The translations under genes and the position numbers were made by a program. The notes under the pieces are model-generated. The model did no database searches. It had not been told where the DNA came from and saw nothing but the letters and a program-made list of their open reading frames with translations. Shown here one piece after another: positions 23,198 through 33,900 of a stretch of 64,000 nt of DNA (the stretch's first letter is position 1; every line of letters starts with the position of its first letter). Origin of the DNA: Rhynchonema sp. JSB1_4 (Eukaryota; Nematoda; Chromadorea; Monhysterida; Xyalidae); assembly GCA_030248065.1 (NCBI GenBank), contig JASAMV010003920.1:1-64000 (forward strand). The letters are read 5' to 3'.

Positions 23198-24771
23198 TTA
23201 TCCCCTTGATCTACTCTCTACATTCGAGCGTCCACTAATGCTGAGCAGTGGCTCTGTGTTCGCCGAACCGTAGCCCAGCGTCAGCGATACGTCCAGAATT
23301 TTGCTGTCCTCCTTGTCTCGCACCGCTGCAACGACGCTTGGTCATACGCTCCTATCGCGTTAGGTGCAAAACGAATTGAAAGAGAACAAGACCATTATCT
23401 TTCTTCCACACCTGGATCGTTCACTTTCGGGCCCGTCTCCTTCTGTTGCTCATCGTTTATGGGATCAGATAATGCCGTCTCGACGGTTGCGTGAGTCGGT
23501 TCTCTGAACATGTTGATTGGTTTGAATCAGTTTTGTAAAACGGAAAACCAATATGTTCGTGACAGACGAACTAACGGGCTATTTTCTTTCTTTTTTCTTC
23601 GATACAAGAACAATCCTACGGCTGCGGCAACAATGGTAATCGCCAAAATGCACAGCAGCAACAGTGGGATGAGGAAGTCAAAGGATGGGCTCGCCTGTAC
23701 ATTCTTGTCTTTCGGTATTTCATCTGAAACAGCGATTAATTTTCGGCAATCCTTTGAAGAAATAGATATACGTAGAAATAGTCTAATGTTATTCTAGTAA
23801 CGTTGGCTATGATCTCCACATTTGGTCAGCGGGCTCCATTTTTGATCATTAACGCAAGTGACGGTTTGTTCTGTTGTATTCGATCCGTTTATTTTGAGAT
23901 ACGTTCGGCGTTGACATTCGTATATTTCGCTGTCGTTTAGATAGTAGAAAGACGATAGGTTTGATTTTGGCCAGATATTCATCGACTTTAGATAGGAGGC
24001 ATTGTGGGGCTTGCACCCTGGATGTAAATTTGACTATCTTCAATCCCTTGTTTGAAAAATGCCGCAATCAGACTTTTGAGCTCAGACAAGCTCGGCGAAC
24101 ATAAAACCCGGACAAAACCCGTTTACCGACCACACCTTTTGCTCTCATTTGACAGATGAGCGAAGCTACATAATGCGTGCAATTCGTTGCTTTCAGCACT
24201 TTCTCGGTTGCGTGAAACGTGGCGCAACAACCGCCGAAATCACCATCCACTGCCCACAAAGTTGGGTCCACCGGGTTGTTGTCGGCTATCCACGTGAACT
24301 GCGAAGATTCGGTGCAAGCTGCATTCGGCTCAGCCCCACGAACGTGTGCTCCAACCCAAACCCATTGATGATCGCCCTTAAAAACATCAACATTTTTTCT
24401 AAAAAATGCAAATGCAACGTTTCGTACAACGGTTCCAATGTTCTCACCATCCATTGTTCTAGTTTGACAAACGGTGTTTTTTGGTCGACTTTCGCCATGG
24501 TTATCGGCAGAAATAGATTCTGGTACGAGTTCTGTGTTGCCGGTTTCTTATGTAGCGGTGCGTTACAATGCGCGGGATTCCAATGGTGCAGTTGCTTCGT
24601 GTAACTGATGTAGCATGTCTGGTCCACATCTGACCATTCTGGGGCGGCCTTAGAATCTTCTGGCAATGTTGATTCGTCAACTGACTCTATACACGCCTTT
24701 TCTGCGTCTTTGTTATCACTTTTGGTGGTTTCGACCAGCAAACTGAAGGCGAGTATGAGCAATGGGGTCAT
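23198..24771 (-). CDS. C-type lectin receptor with sushi domain (type I membrane protein)
   Basis: Six-exon model, about 382 residues: 24771-24448, 24376-24136, 24017-23802, 23723-23576, 23503-23412, 23325-23198, all phases consistent. It starts with a signal peptide (MTPLLILAFSLL). A C-type lectin-like domain follows: SDVDQTCYISY, a CNAPLH helix, WVWVGAHVRG, FTWIADNNPVDPTLW, a GGCCATF strand and SLICQM. The usual WND and EPN calcium-binding motifs are not evident, so sugar binding is doubtful. Next come a sushi/CCP module (CKPHNASY ... YECQRR ... VTCVNDQKWSPLTKC), one membrane helix (PLLLLCILAITIVAAAVGLF), a basic RRKKKE stop-transfer and an acidic tail with a TEPLLSI dileucine-like motif. 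A second lectin gene follows on the same strand 700 bases upstream, so this is a tandem pair. It is likely a surface recognition or adhesion receptor; its ligand is unknown. Confidence 0.82.
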
Positions 24772-25479
24772 GATGGGGAAGAGCGATGAAGATGCAAAGG
24801 CAAAAAGGAAAAATAAGCCTTTGGATTGTGAAATGTTATGGAAATGAACTTTTTTGAATTGTGTGCCGAGTTTTTGCGCTCAAAGCTCCCCGAACCTTCA
24901 GAAGTGCACACTGGCACATACCGTCGTGGCCATCCTAAACAGCTATTTAAGTTCACTTAAAAGTGCATTTTTGCGGCCGCCATGTATAAGAAAGGGCGCA
25001 AGCAGCCTGACTGCTCAACATCCAGAAAAAGCCACAAAAATGCACTAAAATTAATGTGCGCTGAGTGGCTGCGGACCTTCATGCTGCTCGCGTGCCCTTA
25101 ATTAAGCGTGGAGTGCAGAAAGCGCACTTAAGTGCACTCAGGAACAGGTAAAAGTGGCCACGGAGGTACTGCTTTATTGTATGGTATTACCAAAGAAATC
25201 TGAAACAGCCCACGGTTGTGCGCAAATCATGAATCATTTGCAAATTTACATGCCAGATATTGCTTTCACCAGTCGTATGTAATTTTAGTCATTTGGAGTG
25301 ATATGGGCACTTGCAATCTCAAGAAGATATACATCCCATAAAACTGTCGATAAATCATCACATGATCAATTCCACGTATTTGGTCGGCGAAAGTATGGTT
25401 ATTCCGGAAATTTAAATCTATAAAATATCATTCCAGAGATTGGAAATTCCTCTAATCTTCTTTTTCAGTACAGTACGTT
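24772..25479. other. Short intergenic region between the lectin genes
   Basis: This must hold the promoter of the 23198-24771 gene and the 3' flank of the next lectin gene. No open frame with support and no clear TATA or polyadenylation signal stood out. Confidence 0.4.
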
Positions 25480-27500
25480 CTAGTGGTCTTGCGTAATGGT
25501 GATACTGGGGCCAGCGCCAACGGTGAGAATCTGGCTCAAGAGAACAGTGTCGTCTTTTCTGTGTCGTTGTTGTTGTGCATCGGCTCTTGCTTGGGCCGGA
25601 TTCGCAGCCGGACTGTGATACGGAACTAATGTGTTCACGGGCGATAGGATGGTGGGCACGCCTGGCTCCGCTGTCGGTACAATGACGTTTTCGGCTGGGA
25701 ATCTGACTGGTGAAGGTGGTCGATGATGTCGTTTCAGTCGGTGTCGACGTTCATATCTGAAGAAAAAGGGGTGAAATCAAACTCGGTGGCCGGTCGTCCG
25801 GTCCGATCTTGCTTTGGTCACGTGATTTTTTGCATTCAGTTTATTTCGAGATTTAGTGATGCCGCTAATTTCGACCAGCATAAAAGTGTCGTTCATTTAT
25901 TGTAGGTCTGAGAGCAACTTTTAAGCTAGTGGGGCATCAGTAAATCTCGAAATGATGCACAAACTGACATGACCAAGACAAGACCGTACTGGACCGATTA
26001 CCACGAGTGATTTCACCCAATGTCTTTTTTGTCATTTATAATTTAAAAAATATAATGATCAGTAGTACATTGTCATCGGATGGCGGCGGTCTCGTTGCTT
26101 GATTTTCAGGGCCAATGAAAACGACAGAACGACGGTCACAACGACGACGATGACGACCAGCGACATGAGCGAGACGAAAATTGCCATCGAGTAGTCGGAC
26201 TTGCGTTGGATGGCGATCGATGGGGGCGTGGAGGTGCCGTTGCTGGTCGTGTACGCCATTGGGACGACGTGCGCTGCATCGTTGGCAGCTGGTGATTAAA
26301 AATCAGGTGTTATTGTCAGACCTCTTTAGGACCCCGGCTTTTTCTTATTCTTGTGATTCTTTTCGGACACTGTTTCAAGCTGCAGGAGTCCAGAATAGCG
26401 TTCAAAAATATCCACTAGCCAGTATAAGGACGACTTCACTATCAAGATGGCAGACACAGCTCACAAAATTGATCAAATTAATTTTCGACAGGAAGCTAAA
26501 CGAAATGCGGGACCATGAGCAAGCTTCCTCAAAACCATGTTCCACTGACTTAGGTGAACTCTGTTTTTACCGAATGTGGAAGTTCATTTTCCGAAACTAA
26601 AGTTTTCGGCTTTGAAAACTCACTTTTCGCTTTCATCTGACAAATCATTGACCGATACAGCCAGTTACAGTCCTTCTCGGCAAACAGCGCCTTGGTGTCA
26701 ACATCAACAACTGCACAGCAGCCCGCACTCGGTTCGCCCTTTGCCCACAACGACGGATCAACGGGTTGGTTGTCGGCGAGCCAGACAAACTGCGAGATAT
26801 TGGCGCTGGTGCAGGTATCACTGGGCAGTGCACCGGGCACATGGGCACCGACCCATGCGAATTTCTCATTTGTCGACTGCAATCGATTTGTTTTCAACGC
26901 GGATCAAAACAGTTTGCTTAAAGGGTGTGTCAAACATTACCAGCACACCCTATTTTCTCAGATGGAAATGAAAGACGTTATTATTGACATTATTTGCAAA
27001 ACAACCGCGTTTCCTAACGCGCCACATCGCGAAATCGAGAGGGTAACATTTGGAGCTCTACAAGTAACCCTCTCAATTTCGCGATCGATTTTGAAGACAC
27101 CGGTCTGTTTGCAGTGCTGTCTTTCACTAGAAAGAAATAATGCGGTTCCAGGTGACGTTCGACACACCCTTTAAAAAGTTGAATGAATCCCACCCACATT
27201 CCAATAATCAAGCGTCGGAAACTGTGTGTTCTTGGTAACGGTAGCCAATACGATATTGAACTGTTGCTCCGTCGAACTGTGTTCTGTCTTGGTGAATGTC
27301 TCTTTGCAACGATCATGGGTCCACGCGAATGGCACACAGCCGTAACTGATGTAGCACGTGTGGTCAATAGCTGACCATCTCATCTCGGGGCATTCGGTTG
27401 AGTGATGTTTCAATTTGGAACACGCTGCACGCACAATCGAATCGTCGAGTTTGGTGGTGTGAATCAGCAACCAAATGATTAGAAGAAATAGAGGGGCCAT
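25480..27500 (-). CDS. C-type lectin receptor without sushi domain
   Basis: Four-exon model, about 350 residues: 27500-27198, 26876-26624, 26288-26069, 25756-25480. It starts with a signal peptide (MAPLFLLIIWLLIHTTKLD). The lectin-like domain parallels the neighbouring gene: SAIDHTCYISY, FAWVGAHVPGALPSDTC, FVWLADNQPVDPSLW, GCCAVVDVD and RSMICQM. The intron positions and phases within the domain are the same, so the two genes are tandem paralogues. There is no sushi module; a Ser/Thr-rich spacer leads straight into a membrane helix (FVSLMSLVVIVVVVTVVLSF). If the last donor (ACAAT/GTACTA) is not used, translation stops three codons later at TMYY with a short tail; if it is used, a long basic then Gln-rich tail is added. 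Both forms are plausible. The first intron carries a TTAA-flanked MITE. Confidence 0.82.
26922..27169. mobile_element. TTAA-flanked MITE in lectin intron 1
   Basis: A 248-base element with inverted ends (AGGGTGTGTC...AAC and GTTCGACACACCCT) between two TTAA sites (26918-26921, 27170-27173). There is no coding capacity. Relatives are at 41912-42205 and, partly, at about 29190-29338. Its interior resembles the 18059-18197 element. The structure is that of a piggyBac-type non-autonomous element. Confidence 0.85.
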
Positions 27501-27863
27501 GAGGGAATGTGCGAATTGACGAATGGAGATTTGGCAAAGATCGGGAAGTACGGCATGTATGGAAATGGATTCTGGTGTAATTCACTTGATTCAGCTGCCT
27601 GTTGGCTTAACAGACTGTTTTTCCATTAGGTTTTCAGTATGAACATACTGCTTGGTCCAGAGATCTATAGAATTGCTCGAATCTATCGCTCGAATTTTAA
27701 AACAATGGATGTACCGAATATACAGACGAAAAAGCAAGAATAAAGAAAGACAATTTTCAAAAACAAGAAAGACGATCTGAGGAGTATTGTGGTCATTTAT
27801 TCCCTGAAACCGTATTCCTTTAATGAAAGGTACATACTGACAATAGCCATTAAAACACAAAAT

Positions 27864-30800
27864 TCACAGGCCAGGTGATTTCACCAGCAGCTTCTGTCGT
27901 CCAGTGATGATCGACACCCAATAGTAGATGTTGAACAGTGTGAACAGCTGAAAAATGAACGTTGAATTCTCTGTTGACCCAATTCCACAATCCATCAGTC
28001 AACTTGCCATTGGATACAACAGTCTTGACAGCCGGATCCATCCTTCGGGATACAGCGGGAATATTGCGCGAAATCTCGAACAGAACCTCGATAGGGGAGC
28101 TGAAGTTAATGAGAGGCGGGCTTAAGACAACAATCTCCTCAATTAGGAGAAACCGGCTCTTCTAAAACGTTCCTGGGGGTGCTTACCGTTGTTTGACTTG
28201 AGCGAAGTCTGCGTGTGCATCGTCCGCTGTCCGGTTTCCTCCATGTTGTCGACCACGGCATCTTGACCGACGGCGTTGGCAACGTGCTTCGTAGTTCTGA
28301 GGAAACGTTGATATTCTCAAACACGTGCTCTTCGCACTCAGATCCACACCCAACTAACGAGTCGAGCAGATGGTCCACTTTCATCGACACCTCGCGCGTT
28401 TCCAGTCGTCTTCGTGCCATTCTGTCCAGGTAGCCCAACAGCGTGCACTCAATCAACGCAGCGAACACGAGCATGAAGCACGTGCCCAGATAGACGTCGA
28501 TCGACCGAACGTAGGACACGCGCGGCAGTGCCGACTGAATGGGTATGATTTTGACACGTTCGCTTAATTGACCGTTTGACGTGACTAATTTAAAAAAAAT
28601 TACTGCAAGAGAACACGGTGCGCGGCAACCGTACATTGGTCTCCGACTGCAGTGTGGTCATGGTGAGCACCGTGGTGACGCCGAATGCCAGTCGAGATAC
28701 CGTATCCTGCCAAAAATGTATCCATACAAATCGTGAAGCTTTTTTTCCGATTCGAAACTTATAGTGAACACGCTGACTAGTGTACCTCCCTATGAGTCTA
28801 GAATGGTATCCAACTGATGATCACGATCAGATTGCACGGCAGGAACACGTGCCACGCGTCATTGCCGATCAATCGAATCAGGTCGAATGGCAGCACCAAT
28901 CGATCGTAGGTGCCTGATTGGACAAGGGAGGCCAACTTTTTTGATGATGTTTTTTTGTATGGTAAATGCAAAATACAACGTCTTACGTCTTATGTTGTAC
29001 GTTATTGCATGTCCAGGGCAAGCACCAATAAACTGAAACTGAAACGTCTTCCAAACTGGCGGGGTCGCGAAACGGCGAGGGCTACTTTTCGAGCAAAATC
29101 AAATATCGGCACCACTTTTCGGTTCTTCACTGAATCGAAGCCGGTCGTAATTTGATGCCCATAATATACTTCAGTAATTTACAGCCCGTAATTTACTTCA
29201 AATGTTTCTGTTCAACCGTCACAATTTCGTTTTTTTGCGAGTTGGAAGACGCGATTTTTGCAAACAATATCAAGAACTCCTGTGTTTTCTTTTATTTCCG
29301 CCGACGAAAACGGGGTGTGATAGGTGACGACACACCCTTTAAAATGGTCGGAACCTGTGGACGTGGTCGCATTCGTCTCATAGCTGGCGTGTGGTGTCAC
29401 CTTGTATTCTGATAGCAGTCGCGCCTCTGCATTGAACCATCGACCGGTTTGTGAGCTCACTTGATCGTACATGTACAGGGTCATGTCACGTGTGCTGTGA
29501 CCATCTGTACAAACATTGGCCATTACTATTGTTGTCAACGCAACAGTCTGGGGTCTTGCAAACGCAGCTGGCTAAGCTACACCAACGAAACGAGCGCGCA
29601 ATACAGGGTTGCCATAATGCACTCAGAGATAGCCGACAACAATCGCTGACGACCACAGACATCCTGTTGCGTTCTTGCACGAGACATAGGCAGTTGCGTC
29701 GACCACAACAGCATCAGCCGAAAACAGTGCCTGTTTGGAAACTCCGTTTTCATAAATGTACTGGACTCACAGCTCTCAATCGACATTTGACAGCTGTGCA
29801 CATCGAACGGGTACAGGTAGATGTCCATTTGACAACGCAGTCGTGCTGTGGTGCTGCATGCATTGCATGAGTGTGTGATGTTTCATATACCGTCGCTTGA
29901 CCATCTTACAGCATGGTGTCACAAAAGCAGCCTGTTTTTTTTTATCAAAAAACAGCCATCGAAAAGATATGTTTGTTTGCGACAAGTGTGGGCCTAAGCC
30001 CACAAAAGACAAGGCACAGTGGGTTTGGGCCTTGTGGGCTCCAATTGTGCGCAAAGCGTTATGCGTGCCACAAGCACACCCAATGCAAAAGACTAGGCCT
30101 AAACAAAAGACCTAACCCTAAGCATAAGCCAGGCCGATCCAAAGCCTATTGTTCAAGATAGCGACTGTTTTGTCCCCCGCTGTTTTGTCCATGACATCCT
30201 ACAGCCGGCGAACACACACCGTTTGCTGAGCGTCACAGCTCCATTCGGTTCGACGCGAATGAAACAATCATGTAAGTGACATCCGTGCACATTCAGTTCG
30301 TCGCGGCGTCGCTCCTCGATGATCGACAGATCCGGACGCCAAATGCTCGACACAAACTCGTGACCCGGCTGAGACAAGGAACTGCTGATTTTCATGTGAG
30401 GCTACCGGACTCAGACAGAGACACACATGACGATGTTTCACACACCTGCAGTGTCTGATTGTACCCGTAATCATAGTAGGACAGTCGCTCGTCCAGCCAG
30501 TATTGACGGAAGTAGAAATCGAGCGTGACGTCCTGCAATGGTTCGCCTTGATATTTCAGGGGAAAATACTCAAGAAAAACCTGGTGACAGACCATGTTGA
30601 ACAAGTCCACGTCATCAACCGAGAGAATATTGATGCTAATACCAACTCGTTCGGCTTTTCCTGAAACTCAGTCCGCATGAAATTTTTTTTAAAAATTGTT
30701 GAAATTTTATTAAATTCCAGCCAGAACTATGTACGAACCGCTTGATTTCGGCCGTATCCACTTGTAGTAGACATCAGGATGCACAATCTCGCGCATTATA

Positions 30801-30967
30801 TGTCCAATCATCCTTTCGCTGGACATATCATTTGTGATGTTGCTCTTCAGCCAGTAACTTCGACGCGTTGTTTTCGTGCTGTTCACAACCGGACGGCTGT
30901 GCGCTTGTGACAGTGCGAACCGCAGGATGCAATATTGCAATAATAGTTCAATCAGAAAGATTGACAT
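27864..30967 (-). pseudogene. Cys-loop ligand-gated channel subunit (GABA/GluCl type) with one in-frame TAG
   Basis: Twelve coding blocks, about 478 codons: 30967-30739, 30660-30593, 30532-30446, 30368-30220, 29853-29771, 29504-29355, 28913-28786, 28706-28635, 28534-28350, 28296-28187, 28099-28008, 27947-27864. Signal peptide (MSIFLIELLLQYC); ligand-binding domain with RVGISINILSVDDVD, DFYFRQYWLDERL and SSIWRPDLSIIEE; Cys-loop CQMDIYLYPFDVHSC; M1 with FLPCNLIVIISWIPF; M2 RLAFGVTTVLTMTT; M3 SYVRSIDVYLGTCF; M4 with LFTLFNIYYWVS. The SYVRSIDV block and TTVLTMTT place it with the inhibitory anion channels, although the usual PAR before M2 reads VSR. At 28800-28798 the codon after SWIPF is TAG where the family has Trp. 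Everything else is intact and in phase. It may be a recent pseudogene, an error, or a recoded or edited site. The last intron is GC-AG. Confidence 0.85.
29190..29338. mobile_element. Partial TTAA-type MITE in a channel intron
   Basis: The right end (GACGACACACCCT followed by TTAA) matches the end of the 26922-27169 family. The left end is not recognisable, so this is a truncated or heavily diverged copy. It sits in the intron between 29355 and 28913. Confidence 0.5.
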
Positions 30968-33900
30968 AGTTTAGTTTCACTTTGTTGTGGAAAATCAGTT
31001 TGACTGTTGTTTAAAAAAACTACAAACAAAAAGATCGGGACTCACAAAAAGACACACCCACAACCGAAGTAATCCGATACATCTTTCACTTGACCGGCTA
31101 CCATAAATGTCATATTAGCAGCAACGTAAAGAAGCAGCAAAACTTTTCTTATCTATGTATAGGTGAGTACTTTGCGAGGCTGCAAAAATTTACTACGGGA
31201 TATCGCTCAACATAAAAATGTGTTTATCCACACACCTTAAGCCCACAAGCTACCTTCGTGCTGAACAAAATTGATGAAAGCAAGAAATAATAGCGAGAAA
31301 TTGTTTCCCTTTCCTGCCGCATTGCAACGTCACGCGAGGTGGGCGGAGTTTAATCATTCAGTGTGAGTGCAATACACCCACAGAGAGGTGTTTCTATTGA
31401 AGTCAACACTATCTGGTGGAAAGGGCAATGATTCATGTTTTTATGTTCGTGTGTTTGCACAATCCAATGTGTATGTTTGCGTGATCTGCCACAGAGCTGA
31501 TCTTTGGGCATGAAATTTCCTTCACGGAAATTCCGCATTAATCGAGATCTATTGTGCTGTTGAACCACGTATAGCTTGCTGCTGTTTAATGCAATTTAAT
31601 AAGTTGTTTTTAATATATTTTCTCTCTTAAAATTCTAAATATAGCTCTGCGTTGAACATTCGATGTAGTTTTTCCACAGCACGTTACGCACACGACAGCA
31701 GCTTTTTTCAGCTAATTCAGTCCTTTGGCTGCTGCATTTATGTATATTATCTGAAGCGAATCAGCGAGAGAGGGGGAAGAGCTTCTGTTAGCAAAGCAAA
31801 CGTTGCTGCCGCTCACGTTAGCCTCTGCGCTGTGTGCAGCCATAAAGCATTGATACACTCCACATGAAAGCACTGCAAAAAACTTCACTGCATTGTCAGA
31901 TTTTTTAAACAAACATTTCGCGGAAAGTTTAGCTGGCAAGATTTATTTTTAAAACCGTTCCTTTTATTGCCCGCCGCAGTCACAGAAGCACGTTGAGGTC
32001 CTGTGAAGAGCCCACAAACCTCATTTTCGAGTTTATGCGTCAACGGCCGTCCCGTGGAACCTGCGAGAGTACAAGGAGCAGCGGCTCTTACGGCCGGGTG
32101 CGCGCGCGCCACAAAATTAGTGCACTGCGCACACTTGCTGCGCACATGCAAGCACGCTGGCGCTATTATACGCTGTGTCGCGCGCCGCAGCTGGCAGCCT
32201 CTACCACATATTGCTACCGCGAAAAAAGAATTGACCACTCTATACAGCCGCCCAAGCTCACCATATCTGTACTCGTGTATACATGTATATAGCTCTGCAC
32301 TATTGTGCACTTTTTGCATGTCGTTTCCATTTTATTTCAACAGTTTGCTGCCGTTGCTGCCGCTGCCAAGCTCTGTGCTCTGTGCGTTCGTTGTTGCTTT
32401 GCTTCATAGACTTGCTCCTTTCAACAAAAAAAACGCATTATGAATTTCATCATGGGTTTGCGTGCGCACGTGCACTTTTGAGATGCGAAAGAGAACGTTA
32501 TGAAAAGCAAGTATGTATTATATTGATCATAAGCTAGATTTTAGATGACACGCGCGCAGTTGCACATGGACTCGCATTCTCGTAATCATGCGTTTGCTGT
32601 TCCACCTTTATGTTCGTCGGTCCCCTTGGCTCATTCCGATTTGATTCAGTTCCAGCTGTATATACCTTGCAACCGGTGCTGTACTATTTTATTCTGATCG
32701 CATTTATGATGTGTGCGCATATACTGTATATACATACTTCTGTGAACCCCATCGACGGTTTTGAAATTGTCACCATCCCTGACGTCACGAAATGAATATT
32801 CACCACAAAACCAGGCATTATTGCATGTGACGTGTCCAATGGTCTCTGTCTGAAGGAAAGTTTCCAGCTCAAATTTGGGTTCAGTTCGTTAGATGGATTT
32901 TGGCGCGCAAACACCACGACATCCGGGGATTAGAGTCATCCATATGTGCTTGGACCGAGCCCCAGAGCATTATCTCATGTTCGGTGCTGTCCAGGACTTG
33001 GCCGTGTCAGAAGTGAGATATCGCGGACACCAGAGTTTCATGTCACGGATTTTTCACCTCAGACATTTATAGATCGCATATGCATAGTCTGTCCTTGTTT
33101 GCATATGTACATACCGTATGCGCACTTGATGGTTCCATTTTTTAATTTTATCCGTTTTCCCACAATTCGAACTTTATGCACTTGCGCCGAGATCTCCGTA
33201 GAGACGACAGTCGCATACACACGCGCGCAGCGTTTCGGTCATGTCTTATTCTCTGACATCGCTTGGAAGTGACAGCTTCCACTGCGCTGTTTCTCAAGTT
33301 CCGCTGCGCTGAATGATGTTTCAAGGTGCACTCTAGCATTTGTGCACTAATCTGAACACAGGCAGTATACCGAACAATTTTTATCTTTTTAATGTGCCAC
33401 TTGTTTTTATACCAAGGTACAGATGTACCTACATACATACCTACAGTGTATGTGTGTCATTTTCATCTGAACCACCCTCCGTCTAACCGACCACGACTGA
33501 ATTAGACAAAGTCCTTGTGAGCTTCTCTGTCTGTCCTGTGTAGGTATCTTATTCGCGTCCTTACTTTCATGGAGAGGGGAGTTTACATGTGCATAGTTTG
33601 AGCCTGGCATGTGTGTTGAACTTGTGGGTGTCTTAAAGGCGACAGTAAGACAAACAGTGTATACATCTATTATGTACAGATACATGGGGGCCCCGATACA
33701 TGCATACACGCATATATGTAGGAGAAACGTTTGTGCTCAAGCGACGTCCATAAAGTTTCATTATTTTTTCGCGAGCCAAGTCCAAGAGCTGAAGAAAGCT
33801 TGTGTGGCGAAGATGCGCTTGCATAAGTGTTGATGATCAGGCTCAGAGAGCGCACTTGCAGGCACCGCATGCCCATGCGTGGCCCCACCTGACGCTCATG

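Noticed and set aside
29451..29870. 139-codon plus-strand frame
   Set aside because: It overlaps antisense exons of the Cys-loop channel, including the Cys-loop itself.
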